Assembly (NCBI GenBank): GCA_947477755.1
Contig: CANJVS010000004.1
Location: 1-32,747 of the forward strand
DNA from: Verrucomicrobiaceae bacterium
GTDB taxonomy: Bacteria; Verrucomicrobiota; Verrucomicrobiia; Verrucomicrobiales; Verrucomicrobiaceae
Length of the DNA stretch: 32,747 bases
Direction of reading: 5' to 3'
Each line of letters opens with the position of its first letter. The stretch's first letter is position 1. This document shows positions 17,271 through 26,844 of this stretch, one piece after another. Both the position numbers and the translations under genes were made by a program. The notes under the pieces are model-generated. The model did not search any database. It had not been told where the DNA came from and worked only from the letters and a program-made list of their open reading frames with translations.

Positions 17271-20200
17271 TTAGGACTGCGAATCGCCAGACGGACGTTC
17301 AGTGCGGAGGAAGAGGCGAACACGCTTGCCGGAGCCTTGCTGAGCGCGCGCGTCTTTGAGTTTCTTGCGGAGGAGTGTGGCGAATTGGTCCACGACGTCA
17401 TCAATGCGCTCGCCATCAATTGCGCCGATTTGGTCGAGCACATCCGCGAGCGAGACTTCGACCTGTGCAAGATTTTGCTCCTGGAGCAGCTTGCGGAGGA
17501 ATTCGAGCAAGTCGTCGGAGAGGACGGCGACGAGCTTTTCGGCGTTGGCGGCCTGAATGACCGCAAGCAGCGTCTTGAGGTCGGCGCGCTCGCCGGACTC
17601 GGCGGCTTTTTGCAGGATTGCGGCGATGGCGGCGTCCTTGAATCGCTGCATTCGGTCGGCGAGGCCGAGTTGGACCGCGTTTTGCAACGCGGCGAGTGCG
17701 GGTGCAGGAAGTTCTTCGCCGGGGGTCCATGCGCAGGTCGGGCAGACAGCCTTGGCACCATGCACGGGAGCCTCGACGGCGTCGGTGCAAATCCAGGTGC
17801 CCTTTTCGAGTGAGGTGAGATCGGTGCTGACCGATGCCGTGGCGGGGAGCGGCGGGCCTAGCTCGACGAGGGAATTGAGTCGGGCCAGCCCGCGCACTTT
17901 TGGCGCGAGCGTTTCGGCGGCGGCTTTGATCTTTGTCAGCTCCTCGTAGTGGGCACGATGCGCCTTGCGGTAAGCCTGCACGTAGCGAGTCTTCCACTTG
18001 CGGAAACTATCTAGCCGAGCGTCGAGGATGCCGGGATTGGCAAGAAGCGAATCAAACGAGAGCAGGCCGAGTTGGGTGGCGCGCTCGAAGGCGACTGTCT
18101 TGTCCACGTCGCACGCCTCGCCCAAATAGCCGCGAACGCCGAGCAGTTCGACGCCAGAGGCGTTGAGCGTGCGAGCGCTCACGTAGCTGGTGTGAGCCGC
18201 TGCAAATTCTTCAGGTTTGGCGTAGCTTTCGCGAACTGCGGCATCGAACTCGTGAAAATCCGCCGTCTCCGCAATCGCTCGGAATCGGCCGAGAGTGAGT
18301 TTCAAATCGACCGGGATGATGCCGTTCATGCCATTCGCAAGCTGGATGAGGCTTGACTCGACCTGCGGCACCTCGGCTTTGAGGACCGAAAGCAGCTTCC
18401 GCAATTCGGTGTTTCGTTCCTGCTCCTCGTCCGGCGTCGAAGCAGTCTTGAGATTTGGATCGAGGACGCGGGCGTAGGGCAGGACTTCATTCCAGCCTTT
18501 CTGCGTGGATGCAACCAGCCGCGCGCCAAGGAGGGATTTGTCGAGCTTTGCGTTCCATTCCATTAGACCAAGCGTGTGCGCGGTGAGCTTATTGCCGGGA
18601 AGCGGCTTGCCGTCCCCGAGTTGCGCAGGGGTGGCAGGATTCAGGGCGAGTTCCCAGCCGCCGAGTTTGAGCAAGGCAAAGACGTAGAGCTGGACCATCC
18701 AGTCGGTGAGGGCGTGCGGCGAGGCGCAGAGCGCGGCCTTGATGTCCTTCACCGGCAAGTCGGTCTTGCCCTTGAGACAATCGCGGATGCGCTTGAGCGC
18801 CTGCGAATCGTCACAACGGAATTCCTGCGGCGCACTTTTCTTCGAGAGTTCAAGGCCGGGGCCATAGTTGGTGACTGCATCTCTGTCGGCCTTCTGCGCT
18901 TCTTTGCTGAACAGGCCGGAGAAGACCTTGCGCGCCTCGGTTTCGGCAAATGGCTTTTTGATTTCGGTCGGACTAAAAAGAGGCTTGTCGTAAGCCTTTT
19001 CGAGAAGCCGGCGGGCGATGTCTTCGGTCTTTTGCGCGGGCGCGCTGAATACGTCCGCAGAAGGGATGCCATAATCAGCCTTGGTGAGAATCTTGCAGGT
19101 GCGGAACTCCAGAAGCTGCTGCTTGAGCACCGCCTTGATGGCATCCCCGCGCTTTTCAAAGGCGTAATCACGGAGCGAAGTTGTCTGGGCGTAATCGCGG
19201 CGCATTTTTTCCGCAGCGAGAAGGTCTGCCACCGCCTCGCGCGTGTCGGCGCTGAGGGCTTTCGGTCGGCACACTGCAATTCGCGGATCCACAAGAGCCT
19301 TGAGGATCGTCTCGTTATTCGCAGAGCCATCAGCGGAGAGATAGACGACTCGAAAGTGGATGTCTGACTTGTCGAGTGCCTGTCCCCATTCGTCGCGCCA
19401 GCGTTCGGCAACAATGGCTTCTCCAGCGTAGTTGACACTGTGGACCCGACGGGTGGCACCCGAGACGGTTTTTGGAAGCTGATAGCGGGCGGTCTGACCA
19501 TGCTTGATCTCTTCCGCGTTTCGTTGGTCATCGGGCTGGAACTCCGAGAAGATACCACCATTCAGTTGAAGCTCCTGCTGGATCTCCGGTGTCACGATTG
19601 TGATGTCCCAAAACAGTGATTCGAGCCACTTCGCGTCCTGTGCGGCGGAGTCATCTTTGAACTTCTTTTTCAGCGGGCCGAAGATCGTGGACGGGTTTTG
19701 TTTCAGCGCCGCAGTCTCATAGGAAAAGACGGTGACTTCCGCCCCACCTCTGGTCTTCTTGTCTTTGCGAACGGGCGAGCCGCCGGAGATCAGCACATCG
19801 AGCAGATGCTCCGCCTGCCCCGTGGAACCCACCGCGTCGTCAGCAAGCCACGCGGCTTCCGCCACTTCCTGCCCCGTGAGGCCGTCGCGCATATTCTCCG
19901 GGACGCTGATCGCCTGAAGAAACAATGTCTCCAAAATGCGCTGAGCTTGCTCACGTTCCTCTGGTGCGAGCTGGAATTCGGCGAGTTGCTCAATAGCCGA
20001 TTGAAGATTCAAATACTTCTCGCGATAGAGTTCGCTGTTCAGTCCCTTGCGCATCTCGTCGCTGCGGATGAGGTCTGAGACGACGACGAGGCGCTTTTCA
20101 TTGAGCAGCTTACCGTCCGAGATGCACTGCCATGCCATGCGAATGGCCGAACGCGCTGTGGGAAGATTGTTGCTCTCCGCACTCTGCGTGATGCGCCGAA

Positions 20201-21344
20201 GAATCTCGAAGACACGCGGCTGGAAGGGGAAAATACCGGAGAACTGCTCGAATGAGACATTAGCCTGCTTGAGAAACTTATACTCTTTTCGGCACTCGTT
20301 GAAGTATTCCCGGACATCGGTGCCCGCTCCGGCGACGTGCTCGATGGTGCGGAACGCGACGATTTCGCCGAAATCGTTCTTGTTCTGGTCGCCGAGCAGG
20401 ATGAGCGGAATGAAACGATCGTTCTTGCCACCACCCGAAAGCTTCTGAGGCACATCACCCTGGCTAGCGATGACCGTAATGACGTTGACGCCTTCGCCGG
20501 GCAGAATGTGAGCGAGTGTTTCGAGCACATCCTCGTCCTCACCCGCAACGCTGCTGTGCTGAACATGGCGATCCTGCCACGAGCGAAATTCGTCCACGAC
20601 GAAAATAACGCCGGTGTAGCCACCGAGCTTGATAATCTGCTGGCAGATATGGGTGAATCGCTCCTTGTATTTCGATTTTAGATGCCCGCCGACGAGATTT
20701 GAGGCTGCGATTTCCTGACCGAATTTCTTGTCACCATGTTGCTTGCGAAACTCCGCCGCACCGAGCTGATGGTGCTCTTGGAGGTAGGCATCGACAGCCA
20801 CTTTGAGGTGCCCGGCGGCCTGCTTCTCATACCACTCCAAAGCGAGTTCTGAGCTGGTCACGCGAACCTTTTTGGCCAGCTCCGGAGCGAGATCACCAAG
20901 GCTCTCGACGATCTGATCCTCGAAAATCCGCATGAGGCTGTCGAACTGGGCACCGCGCGCGTCGCCCAATCCCTTGACCGAAAACGCCACGGGGAAGAGC
21001 CGGAGCTTGGAGATGGCGTGCTCATATTCGTCGCGTAGTTCTTTGTCGCGAAGAATCTCCCAGACCTTTTCATCCTCGCCCCACATTAAAAGGCACAACA
21101 TCGTTCCGAGAAACGAGGTCTTGCCCGCGCCGTATTCGGCCTGAACCCAGAATCCCTGACCCTTTTGGTGGACGGCGCACTCAAAGATTCGCTTCGCAAA
21201 AGAACGGAGCGATGGCGTGAAAAGGTAGTTGGCGACAGTTTCACGCGAGCGGTCGCGCCGAATGATTTGATTGAGTGTCGGCGTGGTCTCAGGCTCGGGT
21301 TTGAGCGCAAGAATCTTGCTGAGAACAGGGAGGGAGGCAGGCAT
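17271..21344 (-). CDS. brxC: BrxC/PglY-like large P-loop ATPase
   Basis: This 1357-residue protein has an N-terminal P-loop ATPase (Walker A VQAEYGAGKTS at 68-77, Walker B VIFVVDEFRSW with Asp251/Glu252), then a long helical body without recognisable enzymatic motifs and a late CPTC pair. Size, motif form (YGxGKT) and position before the methyltransferase fit BrxC/PglY, the large ATPase of BREX, possibly the DUF6079 branch; that branch label is from memory and unverified. BrxC is required for defence in BREX and may act as a scaffold or DNA-remodelling ATPase. The start is ATG at 21344, three bases after the preceding stop, so the genes are translationally linked. Confidence 0.78.
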   Translation of the reverse strand: MPASLPVLSKILALKPEPETTPTLNQIIRRDRSRETVANYLFTPSLRSFAKRIFECAVHQKGQGFWVQAEYGAGKTSFLGTMLCLLMWGEDEKVWEILRDKELRDEYEHAISKLRLFPVAFSVKGLGDARGAQFDSLMRIFEDQIVESLGDLAPELAKKVRVTSSELALEWYEKQAAGHLKVAVDAYLQEHHQLGAAEFRKQHGDKKFGQEIAASNLVGGHLKSKYKERFTHICQQIIKLGGYTGVIFVVDEFRSWQDRHVQHSSVAGEDEDVLETLAHILPGEGVNVITVIASQGDVPQKLSGGGKNDRFIPLILLGDQNKNDFGEIVAFRTIEHVAGAGTDVREYFNECRKEYKFLKQANVSFEQFSGIFPFQPRVFEILRRITQSAESNNLPTARSAIRMAWQCISDGKLLNEKRLVVVSDLIRSDEMRKGLNSELYREKYLNLQSAIEQLAEFQLAPEEREQAQRILETLFLQAISVPENMRDGLTGQEVAEAAWLADDAVGSTGQAEHLLDVLISGGSPVRKDKKTRGGAEVTVFSYETAALKQNPSTIFGPLKKKFKDDSAAQDAKWLESLFWDITIVTPEIQQELQLNGGIFSEFQPDDQRNAEEIKHGQTARYQLPKTVSGATRRVHSVNYAGEAIVAERWRDEWGQALDKSDIHFRVVYLSADGSANNETILKALVDPRIAVCRPKALSADTREAVADLLAAEKMRRDYAQTTSLRDYAFEKRGDAIKAVLKQQLLEFRTCKILTKADYGIPSADVFSAPAQKTEDIARRLLEKAYDKPLFSPTEIKKPFAETEARKVFSGLFSKEAQKADRDAVTNYGPGLELSKKSAPQEFRCDDSQALKRIRDCLKGKTDLPVKDIKAALCASPHALTDWMVQLYVFALLKLGGWELALNPATPAQLGDGKPLPGNKLTAHTLGLMEWNAKLDKSLLGARLVASTQKGWNEVLPYARVLDPNLKTASTPDEEQERNTELRKLLSVLKAEVPQVESSLIQLANGMNGIIPVDLKLTLGRFRAIAETADFHEFDAAVRESYAKPEEFAAAHTSYVSARTLNASGVELLGVRGYLGEACDVDKTVAFERATQLGLLSFDSLLANPGILDARLDSFRKWKTRYVQAYRKAHRAHYEELTKIKAAAETLAPKVRGLARLNSLVELGPPLPATASVSTDLTSLEKGTWICTDAVEAPVHGAKAVCPTCAWTPGEELPAPALAALQNAVQLGLADRMQRFKDAAIAAILQKAAESGERADLKTLLAVIQAANAEKLVAVLSDDLLEFLRKLLQEQNLAQVEVSLADVLDQIGAIDGERIDDVVDQFATLLRKKLKDARAQQGSGKRVRLFLRTERPSGDSQS

Positions 21345-21347
21345 GAT

Positions 21348-21824
21348 TCAGACGGTTGAAAAACAGTTCTTCGCGAGATCAGATCGGTCGAAGTAGTTAA
21401 CAATGGCGCGCGGATGGCACTCGATTTCGGAAGGAAGATCAAGTTTTTCCGGGGTGCCTTCGATCAATAGCACCGCCAATCCACGGTCACCACAAAACCA
21501 GTCAAAGAATTCCCTCAATCCGAGGTTGTAGCGCACGAGTAGGCCCGCAGATTTTACGACCAGAATGCGACGTTGCCCGATGGAAGGGGCAATCGAGACG
21601 AGCTTTTCTCGCAATGCATGGCGAAAGAAATGGATCACGTCGTCTTCGCTGTCAGGGAGGCTGGATTCATCGAACAGGTCGAGGAGGTCGAGGTCAACAG
21701 TGGAAACGCCTGAAACGGCGAGAATTGCGGAGTTCAGGGCCGACTCCGGGCCGAGCCAAAGCGCGACATCTTTGTCCCAAGTCCGCTGCGACGCGAAGCG
21801 TGTAAATTCTGCTGCGGATTTCAC
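21348..21824 (-). CDS. BrxF-like small BREX protein with degenerate P-loop
   Basis: I place the start at the GTG at 21824, which overlaps the brxA stop (GTGA) and follows an excellent AGGAGGGAG ribosome-binding site. This gives 158 residues instead of the 172 from the ATG at 21866. Size and position fit BrxF, the small P-loop protein of type 3 BREX. The expected Walker A site reads LWLGPESALNSAI, with no GK[ST], while a Walker B/sensor-like RRILVVKSAGLLV and LAVLLIEGTPEKL remain. It may therefore be a non-ATPase BrxF relative or another small protein such as BrxB. The gene sits between brxA and brxC with a three-base gap. Confidence 0.55.
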   Translation of the reverse strand: MKSAAEFTRFASQRTWDKDVALWLGPESALNSAILAVSGVSTVDLDLLDLFDESSLPDSEDDVIHFFRHALREKLVSIAPSIGQRRILVVKSAGLLVRYNLGLREFFDWFCGDRGLAVLLIEGTPEKLDLPSEIECHPRAIVNYFDRSDLAKNCFSTV

Positions 21825-22642
21825 GATGGCACTCCCTCCTTTAGCAAATCGGAAAGAGTCCGGCATGTCGTGACCTGCTCCAGCCGGTCAGCGACCACGT
21901 ATTTTCCAAGAGAACCGGCATGAACGGCCTCCTTGAGAAAATCGCGGAATTCATCTTCGGATCGGATTCCAATGAATCGCCAGAACGGGTTGGCAACAAG
22001 CGTCCCGAACTCAATGCTGCGTTGTGTATCGACATTGAACGCGTGATGCAGCGCGAGGATCAACGCCACCTTGTTAGCCGGGGGTGAGACGACCCGATCA
22101 CCGGTCGAGGTCCGCTCCAAAAACCCGAGTTTCCTGAGATTCGAGAGCAGTCGTTTTTTTGTCTGAACACTCAACTCGTGGCCCGTCAGCTTCGCCGTGG
22201 CCCCAGCGAGGTAGTCACCTGGGACAAGCACACCCTCTGAGAGCTTGGAAATGACTGAAGCCACGCAGGTTCCCACGATTGGCTCTGCCGACAGATAGAG
22301 ATAGCGGTTGATTGCGATCTGGATGTCGTTGCTTTGAAACCGTTTCCATACCGTCGAGGCAAATCCAGAGAGGCCATCCCGAAAAAACCATCGGATCAGG
22401 GAATCAACATACCGGCGGCGAGTGCCTTCGCTGTTTTGAGGAAGGGCGGATGCGATTCTGTCTCTGAGTTCCGCAATGTCCTGCGATTCCTGAGCCAGAC
22501 GCACTGCGAGCAGCGATTCTTTGAGCAGAACCTCCTGAAGAGTGTGTTGCGTTCTGTTATAAATTCGCGGCAGATCAAGGGAATCCCCACCCCGGCTAAG
22601 GACGGGTTTTGTTGAGAATAGTTCCTCTTGGGTGTGGGGCAT
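21821..22642 (-). CDS. brxA: BrxA-like (DUF1819) BREX protein
   Basis: This is a 273-residue soluble, helix-rich protein and the first gene of the BREX operon. Size, operon position and the central TKKRLLSNLRKLGFLER winged-helix-like segment followed by a VVSPPANK turn fit BrxA (DUF1819), a small DNA-binding BREX protein found in types 1, 3, 5 and 6. The middle third (RYLYLSAEPIVGTCVASVI) resembles the helical DUF1819 core, but similarity is judged by eye only. The start is the ATG at 22642; no strong ribosome-binding site precedes it. A different helical regulator is the alternative, though the PglZ/PglX context makes BrxA the best guess. Confidence 0.6.
   Translation of the reverse strand: MPHTQEELFSTKPVLSRGGDSLDLPRIYNRTQHTLQEVLLKESLLAVRLAQESQDIAELRDRIASALPQNSEGTRRRYVDSLIRWFFRDGLSGFASTVWKRFQSNDIQIAINRYLYLSAEPIVGTCVASVISKLSEGVLVPGDYLAGATAKLTGHELSVQTKKRLLSNLRKLGFLERTSTGDRVVSPPANKVALILALHHAFNVDTQRSIEFGTLVANPFWRFIGIRSEDEFRDFLKEAVHAGSLGKYVVADRLEQVTTCRTLSDLLKEGVPS
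21832..21840 (-). promoter_or_regulatory. Strong ribosome-binding site deciding the BrxF-like start
   Basis: On the minus strand AGGAGGGAG lies 7 bases before a GTG codon whose last bases form the brxA stop (GTGA). The usual four-base overlap plus this consensus site supports GTG at 21824 over the upstream ATG at 21866, whose leader has only a poor GGAG far from the start. Confidence 0.7.
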
Positions 22643-22827
22643 CTAAATGGAAGGTGTGCCGCTCTTCAGCAGCAGGAAAACACTTGTGCTGCGCTTATGA
22701 AGCCAAATCAACACAGATGGCGCTCTGCCACACTGTTTTTCTCTGAGACTCTCCGCATACGGTTTTCCACACGACGGGACTAGCAGCGATGAACGTTTAC
22801 GCATAGTTTAACGGGCTAATTCCGCCC
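22643..22827. promoter_or_regulatory. Divergent control region between BREX and the helicase cluster
   Basis: These 185 bases separate the BREX operon (leftward) from the small protein and helicase genes (rightward), so both promoters should lie here. I see no convincing -35/-10 pair, hairpin or repeat array. The region is more AT-rich on its right half (CGTTTACGCATAGTTTAACGG). The call rests on the divergent arrangement alone. Confidence 0.35.
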
Positions 22828-23346
22828 ATGCACACCTTCGCCGATCTCGCCAAAACCCTGAACCGATCCACGGTGTATCTCTCCGGCCTGCAAACGCGCT
22901 TTGAACTCCCCACGTTCGACGGTGCATGCTATTCGGCAGCCTATCTCGCCTTTCTCCAGACGGTGGTGCATCTGCGCACGCTCTCGATCACGGAAGAAAC
23001 GCTGCGGGATCTCTGGCACATCGAGAAGAAGCTCTTGGTGCTGCTCCATGCCGACTCCACCGGATCAGCCACCTGGTTTCTCGATTCTTGCGGTGCCACC
23101 ACCAGTCCCAAGCGCCGCCTGCTGCTGACCAACTACGAACTCGGTGCCGAGGTCCATGGCAAAGGCCTGCAGTTGGGCCTGAACTTCGCCGACACCGCCC
23201 CGGAACTCTTTGCCGGACAGGAGATGGGCGAAGACGTCCTGCGTGTGCTGAACGATTACCGCAGACACCACGCCCGCATCGCCGCCGACGTGAAAGCCGA
23301 ACTGCCGCAGGTCCGTGCCGCTGTGGCGTGGGCAAAGCAGGTGTGA
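22828..23346 (+). CDS. Unknown 172-residue protein, possible HTH at the N-terminus
   Basis: I do not recognise this protein. The N-terminal TFADLAKTLNRSTVYLSGLQTRFELP has the spacing of a MerR-type or related helix-turn-helix, and the first half continues with helical ITEETLRDLWHIEKKLLVLL. The C-terminal half looks alpha-helical and charged (VLNDYRRHHARIAADVKAELPQVRAAVAW). There is no signal peptide or membrane segment. It is the first gene rightward of the divergent BREX promoter region and ends 29 bases before the nuclease-helicase gene, so a regulator or partner of that gene is a reasonable guess. No strong ribosome-binding site is visible. Confidence 0.65.
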   Translation: MHTFADLAKTLNRSTVYLSGLQTRFELPTFDGACYSAAYLAFLQTVVHLRTLSITEETLRDLWHIEKKLLVLLHADSTGSATWFLDSCGATTSPKRRLLLTNYELGAEVHGKGLQLGLNFADTAPELFAGQEMGEDVLRVLNDYRRHHARIAADVKAELPQVRAAVAWAKQV

Positions 23347-23375
23347 ATAAGATGAAATTGTAGCGCATTAGCATC

Positions 23376-26300
23376 ATGAAAAAACAATCAGGTTCCGTTG
23401 TTTATTCGCCGAGCGATCTGGTTCGCTACTTCGGCTCACCATTTGCATCCTGGATGGATCGTTACCACTTGGAGAGGCCCGGTGAGGTGCAGCCCGATGA
23501 GGAGACCGAGGATCAAAAGCTCATCGCGGAAACTGGCAACCAGCACGAGCGGAACGTGCTGGCGGAACTCAAAACGACGGTCCCCGGACTGCATGAAATC
23601 GCCAAACGTGACTTCGATACAGCGTGTGCCGAGACGGTTGCCGCACTCGCAGCCAAAGCTCCCATTGTTTTCCAGGCGGCGTTGGAACACGATGGGTTCG
23701 CGGGCTTCGCCGACTTCGTCATGCTTGAAGCCGACGGTAGGTATCAGGTGTGGGATACCAAGCTGGCCCGCTCGCCCAAACCCTACTATGCCATTCAACT
23801 CTGCTGCTACTCAGAGATGCTCGCGGCAGTGACGGGCGATGGCATGCCTGAGAAGTTCGGGATCATCCTGGGCAGCAACGAGCGGGTGGAGTTCCGCATC
23901 GAGGATTTCATGCATTTCTACCGCCAACTCAAAGCTGGCTTTCTGACACTGCAGAACGGTTTCACGCCTGATCTGGCCCAGCGGCCTGAGCCGCTACCTC
24001 GGGCCGACCAAGGGCGGTGGTCATCTCATGCGGAGGCGTTGTTCCTGCAAACGGATCACCTCGTGCAGGTCGCTGGCATCAGCGTGGGGCAGATGAAGAA
24101 ACTGCGAACTGCCGGTTTGCACAGGATGGCTGAACTGGCGGGTCTTGCTGAACGCCAGATCCCGAAATTGGCCGCTGACACACTGACGAAGCTGGCAGCG
24201 CAGGCGAGATTGCAGTGCCTGACGCGCGAGGACCGTCTGGAAAAACCGGACGCACCGCCGAGGTATGAACTGCTGCCACAGGCAGACGAGACCGATACTC
24301 CCGTGGGATTGACCGCGATGCCTGCGGGTGATCCTGCCGACGTGTTTTTTGACATGGAAGGCTATCCCCTCGTCGCGGGCGGGTTGGAGTATCTGTTCGG
24401 CGTTTGCTTCCGCGATGCTGACGCCTGCACTCTGCACTTCAAGGACTGGTGGGCGCATGACCGGGAGGATGAGAAGCGGGCCTTTGAGGGTTTCGTGGAC
24501 TGGGTTTCCGCTCGATGGCAAGCCCATCCCAACATGCACATTTACCACTACGCCGCGTATGAAGTGAGTGCGGTGCGGCGACTGAGCACTCGCCATGACA
24601 CGCGGCAGGACGAGGTGGATGAACTGCTGCGTGGGGAGGTCTTTGTGGATCTGTATCAGGTGGTGCGGCACGGGCTTCGCATTGGTGAAGACAGCTATTC
24701 CATCAAGAAGGTGGAACATCTCTATCGACCCAAGCGGGTTACCGAGGTGGCCACGGCGGTGGATTCGATCGTGCAGTATGCGCGATGGATCGAGTGCGGA
24801 CAGGCGCGGGACTGGAAAGACAGCGCGATCCTCAAGGGCATTCGCGACTACAATGAGGACGACTGCAAGTCCACGGCTGAACTCGTGGACTGGTTGCGCG
24901 AAGTGGCCGAGGCCAACCAGATTGGCAGCCTAGGCTCACGTTTTCTTGCCGAAGAACCCACTGCCCGGGAGTTGCCTCCCGAGGTGATGGCGCGCAAGGA
25001 AACAGCAAGGCTATTGCGTGAACAGGGCGATGAGGTGGCCGTGATTCTCAGTGATCTGATCGAGTTTCACCGGCGCGAAGGAAAACCGGTTTGGTGGCGG
25101 ATGTTTGACCGCGCAGACGCGACTCCCGAACAACTGCGCGACGATCAGGGCTGCATCGAGGGCGTCAGGGCACGGGGAGCACCGAGGCCTGAAAAGAAAT
25201 CGCTGGTGCAGGTTTATCGGTTTGATCCCAGCCAGGAATGCAAGCTTGGGGCTGGCGAGAAGTCGAAGGTGATGTTCACGCACAACCTCGGCATGAAGTT
25301 CATCCTGTTAACCATTGATCTTGCGACTGGATCGCTCGAACTGAAAGCCAGTCAGAAGAGTCTATCGGACAAGTGCGGTGGCAAGTTTCCATCGGCCGGT
25401 TCGCTGCTGCCGGATGAGTTCGTGTCGCCAGCGGGTATTCCTGACGCGTTGAGGGAAGTCGCCTACGGCCATGTGAAGCGGCAACTTCATGCTCCGGTGG
25501 CCGCGCTGTTGAATCGCCTGCCGCCGGCAAATCCCATGCAGGTGGCTGAGGAGACCACTGTTGAGGCGGCCGTTCGCATTACCGGCATGATGAACGGCGG
25601 CTGCCTCGTGATTCAAGGTCCACCAGGAACCGGGAAGACCTACACGGCTTCCCATGTGATCACTGCTCTTCTGTCGCAGGGGAAGAAGGTGGGCGTGTCG
25701 TCCAACAGCCATAAGGCGGTGCTGAATGTCTTCAGCGCTTGTGGTGAGGCGATGCGGCAGTCAGGAGGTGCTCTGCAAGGGATCAAAGTCGGAGGAGATC
25801 CCACAAGCGAAGTTTATAGCAGCAATCCAAGCCTGAAATTTGTCGAACAGACGGGTGACGCATGTGATGTCTACACGTCGGGGGTGGTCGGCGGAACGGC
25901 GTGGCTATTCACCCGGCCTGAATGGGTGGCGCAATTGGATTATCTCTTCATAGACGAAGCCGGGCAGGTGCCTCTGGCAAATGCGGTCGCAATGTCTCGC
26001 TGTGCTAGGAACCTCGTTCTGCTGGGTGACCAGATGCAACTCGAACAACCAGTGCAGGGATCGCACCCCGGCGATGCGGGGCTCTCGGTGCTGCAGTTTG
26101 CTCTCAAGGACACGGCCGCTAGTCAACCGGACGCGCCGGTGTATCACGCCGTGGTGCCACCGGAACTCGGGCTATTTCTTGGTGAAACCAGACGCATGCA
26201 CCCGGAAGTATGTCGGTTCATTTCGGACAGCATCTATGAAGGCCGACTCCATTCCCACCCTGACTGCGCACGACAGCGCATTGCTCTTCCGCTTTCAGGT

Positions 26301-26786
26301 TGGTCGCTGATCAATCAGGAATCAGGAATCATGTTCAGTGCCGTGGTTCACGATGGAAATGTTCAGCAAAGCGATGAGGAAGTGGCTCGGGTGAAGACGA
26401 TCTTCGAGGAGCTGCGAGGGCGCGATTACACGGACAAACACGGCGCAAGCAAGGCTCTGGAACTGGAGGACTTCCTCTTCATCGCCCCCTACAACGCGCA
26501 AGTGCGTGCATTGCAGACGGCCCTGCCCGAGGGCGCGCGTGTGGGCAGCGTGGACAAGTTTCAAGGGCAGGAAGCGCCCGTGTGCATCTTCTCGCTCTGC
26601 TCCAGCTACGGCGAGTATGGTTCACGTGGTCTGGGTTTCATTCTTGATCGCAACCGCGTCAACGTCGCCATCTCTCGCGCCAAATGCCTAGCCATAGTGG
26701 TCGCCGATCCCCGCATTGCCCAGTCTTCTGCCAACTCGATCACCGAGATGATGTTGCTGAATCTCTTCTGCAAGATAACGGGTTAA
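23376..26786 (+). CDS. Nuclease - RNase H-like - SF1 helicase fusion (TM0106/Dna2-like)
   Basis: This 1136-residue protein has three parts. Residues 1-190 are a RecB/Cas4-like PD-(D/E)XK nuclease (GFAGFADFVM, VWDTKLARS, YAIQLCCYSEML). Residues 315-510 are an RNase H-like DEDD exonuclease of the YprB type (VFFDMEGYPLV, IYHYAAYE, YNEDDCKSTAEL). Residues 730-1136 are an SF1 helicase (Walker A QGPPGTGKT, Walker B LFIDEAGQVP, then GDQMQLEQPV, VDKFQGQEA, RVNVAISRAK). TM0106-family proteins share this order and are thought to process nucleic-acid ends. It sits beside BREX, but BrxHI and BrxHII are SF2-type helicases, so this is not their direct equivalent. All catalytic motifs appear intact. Confidence 0.87.
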   Translation: MKKQSGSVVYSPSDLVRYFGSPFASWMDRYHLERPGEVQPDEETEDQKLIAETGNQHERNVLAELKTTVPGLHEIAKRDFDTACAETVAALAAKAPIVFQAALEHDGFAGFADFVMLEADGRYQVWDTKLARSPKPYYAIQLCCYSEMLAAVTGDGMPEKFGIILGSNERVEFRIEDFMHFYRQLKAGFLTLQNGFTPDLAQRPEPLPRADQGRWSSHAEALFLQTDHLVQVAGISVGQMKKLRTAGLHRMAELAGLAERQIPKLAADTLTKLAAQARLQCLTREDRLEKPDAPPRYELLPQADETDTPVGLTAMPAGDPADVFFDMEGYPLVAGGLEYLFGVCFRDADACTLHFKDWWAHDREDEKRAFEGFVDWVSARWQAHPNMHIYHYAAYEVSAVRRLSTRHDTRQDEVDELLRGEVFVDLYQVVRHGLRIGEDSYSIKKVEHLYRPKRVTEVATAVDSIVQYARWIECGQARDWKDSAILKGIRDYNEDDCKSTAELVDWLREVAEANQIGSLGSRFLAEEPTARELPPEVMARKETARLLREQGDEVAVILSDLIEFHRREGKPVWWRMFDRADATPEQLRDDQGCIEGVRARGAPRPEKKSLVQVYRFDPSQECKLGAGEKSKVMFTHNLGMKFILLTIDLATGSLELKASQKSLSDKCGGKFPSAGSLLPDEFVSPAGIPDALREVAYGHVKRQLHAPVAALLNRLPPANPMQVAEETTVEAAVRITGMMNGGCLVIQGPPGTGKTYTASHVITALLSQGKKVGVSSNSHKAVLNVFSACGEAMRQSGGALQGIKVGGDPTSEVYSSNPSLKFVEQTGDACDVYTSGVVGGTAWLFTRPEWVAQLDYLFIDEAGQVPLANAVAMSRCARNLVLLGDQMQLEQPVQGSHPGDAGLSVLQFALKDTAASQPDAPVYHAVVPPELGLFLGETRRMHPEVCRFISDSIYEGRLHSHPDCARQRIALPLSGWSLINQESGIMFSAVVHDGNVQQSDEEVARVKTIFEELRGRDYTDKHGASKALELEDFLFIAPYNAQVRALQTALPEGARVGSVDKFQGQEAPVCIFSLCSSYGEYGSRGLGFILDRNRVNVAISRAKCLAIVVADPRIAQSSANSITEMMLLNLFCKITG

Positions 26787-26844
26787 AGAACTTTTGGCGG
26801 ATCGCTCCAACACAAAGATTTACCTTCCGCAGGAATATTGATCC

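Noticed and set aside
17267-17761. 165-residue N-terminal extension of the methyltransferase ORF
   Set aside because: It lies inside brxC on the same strand, is Ser/Pro/Arg-rich low-complexity sequence, and a good ATG exists four bases after the brxC stop.
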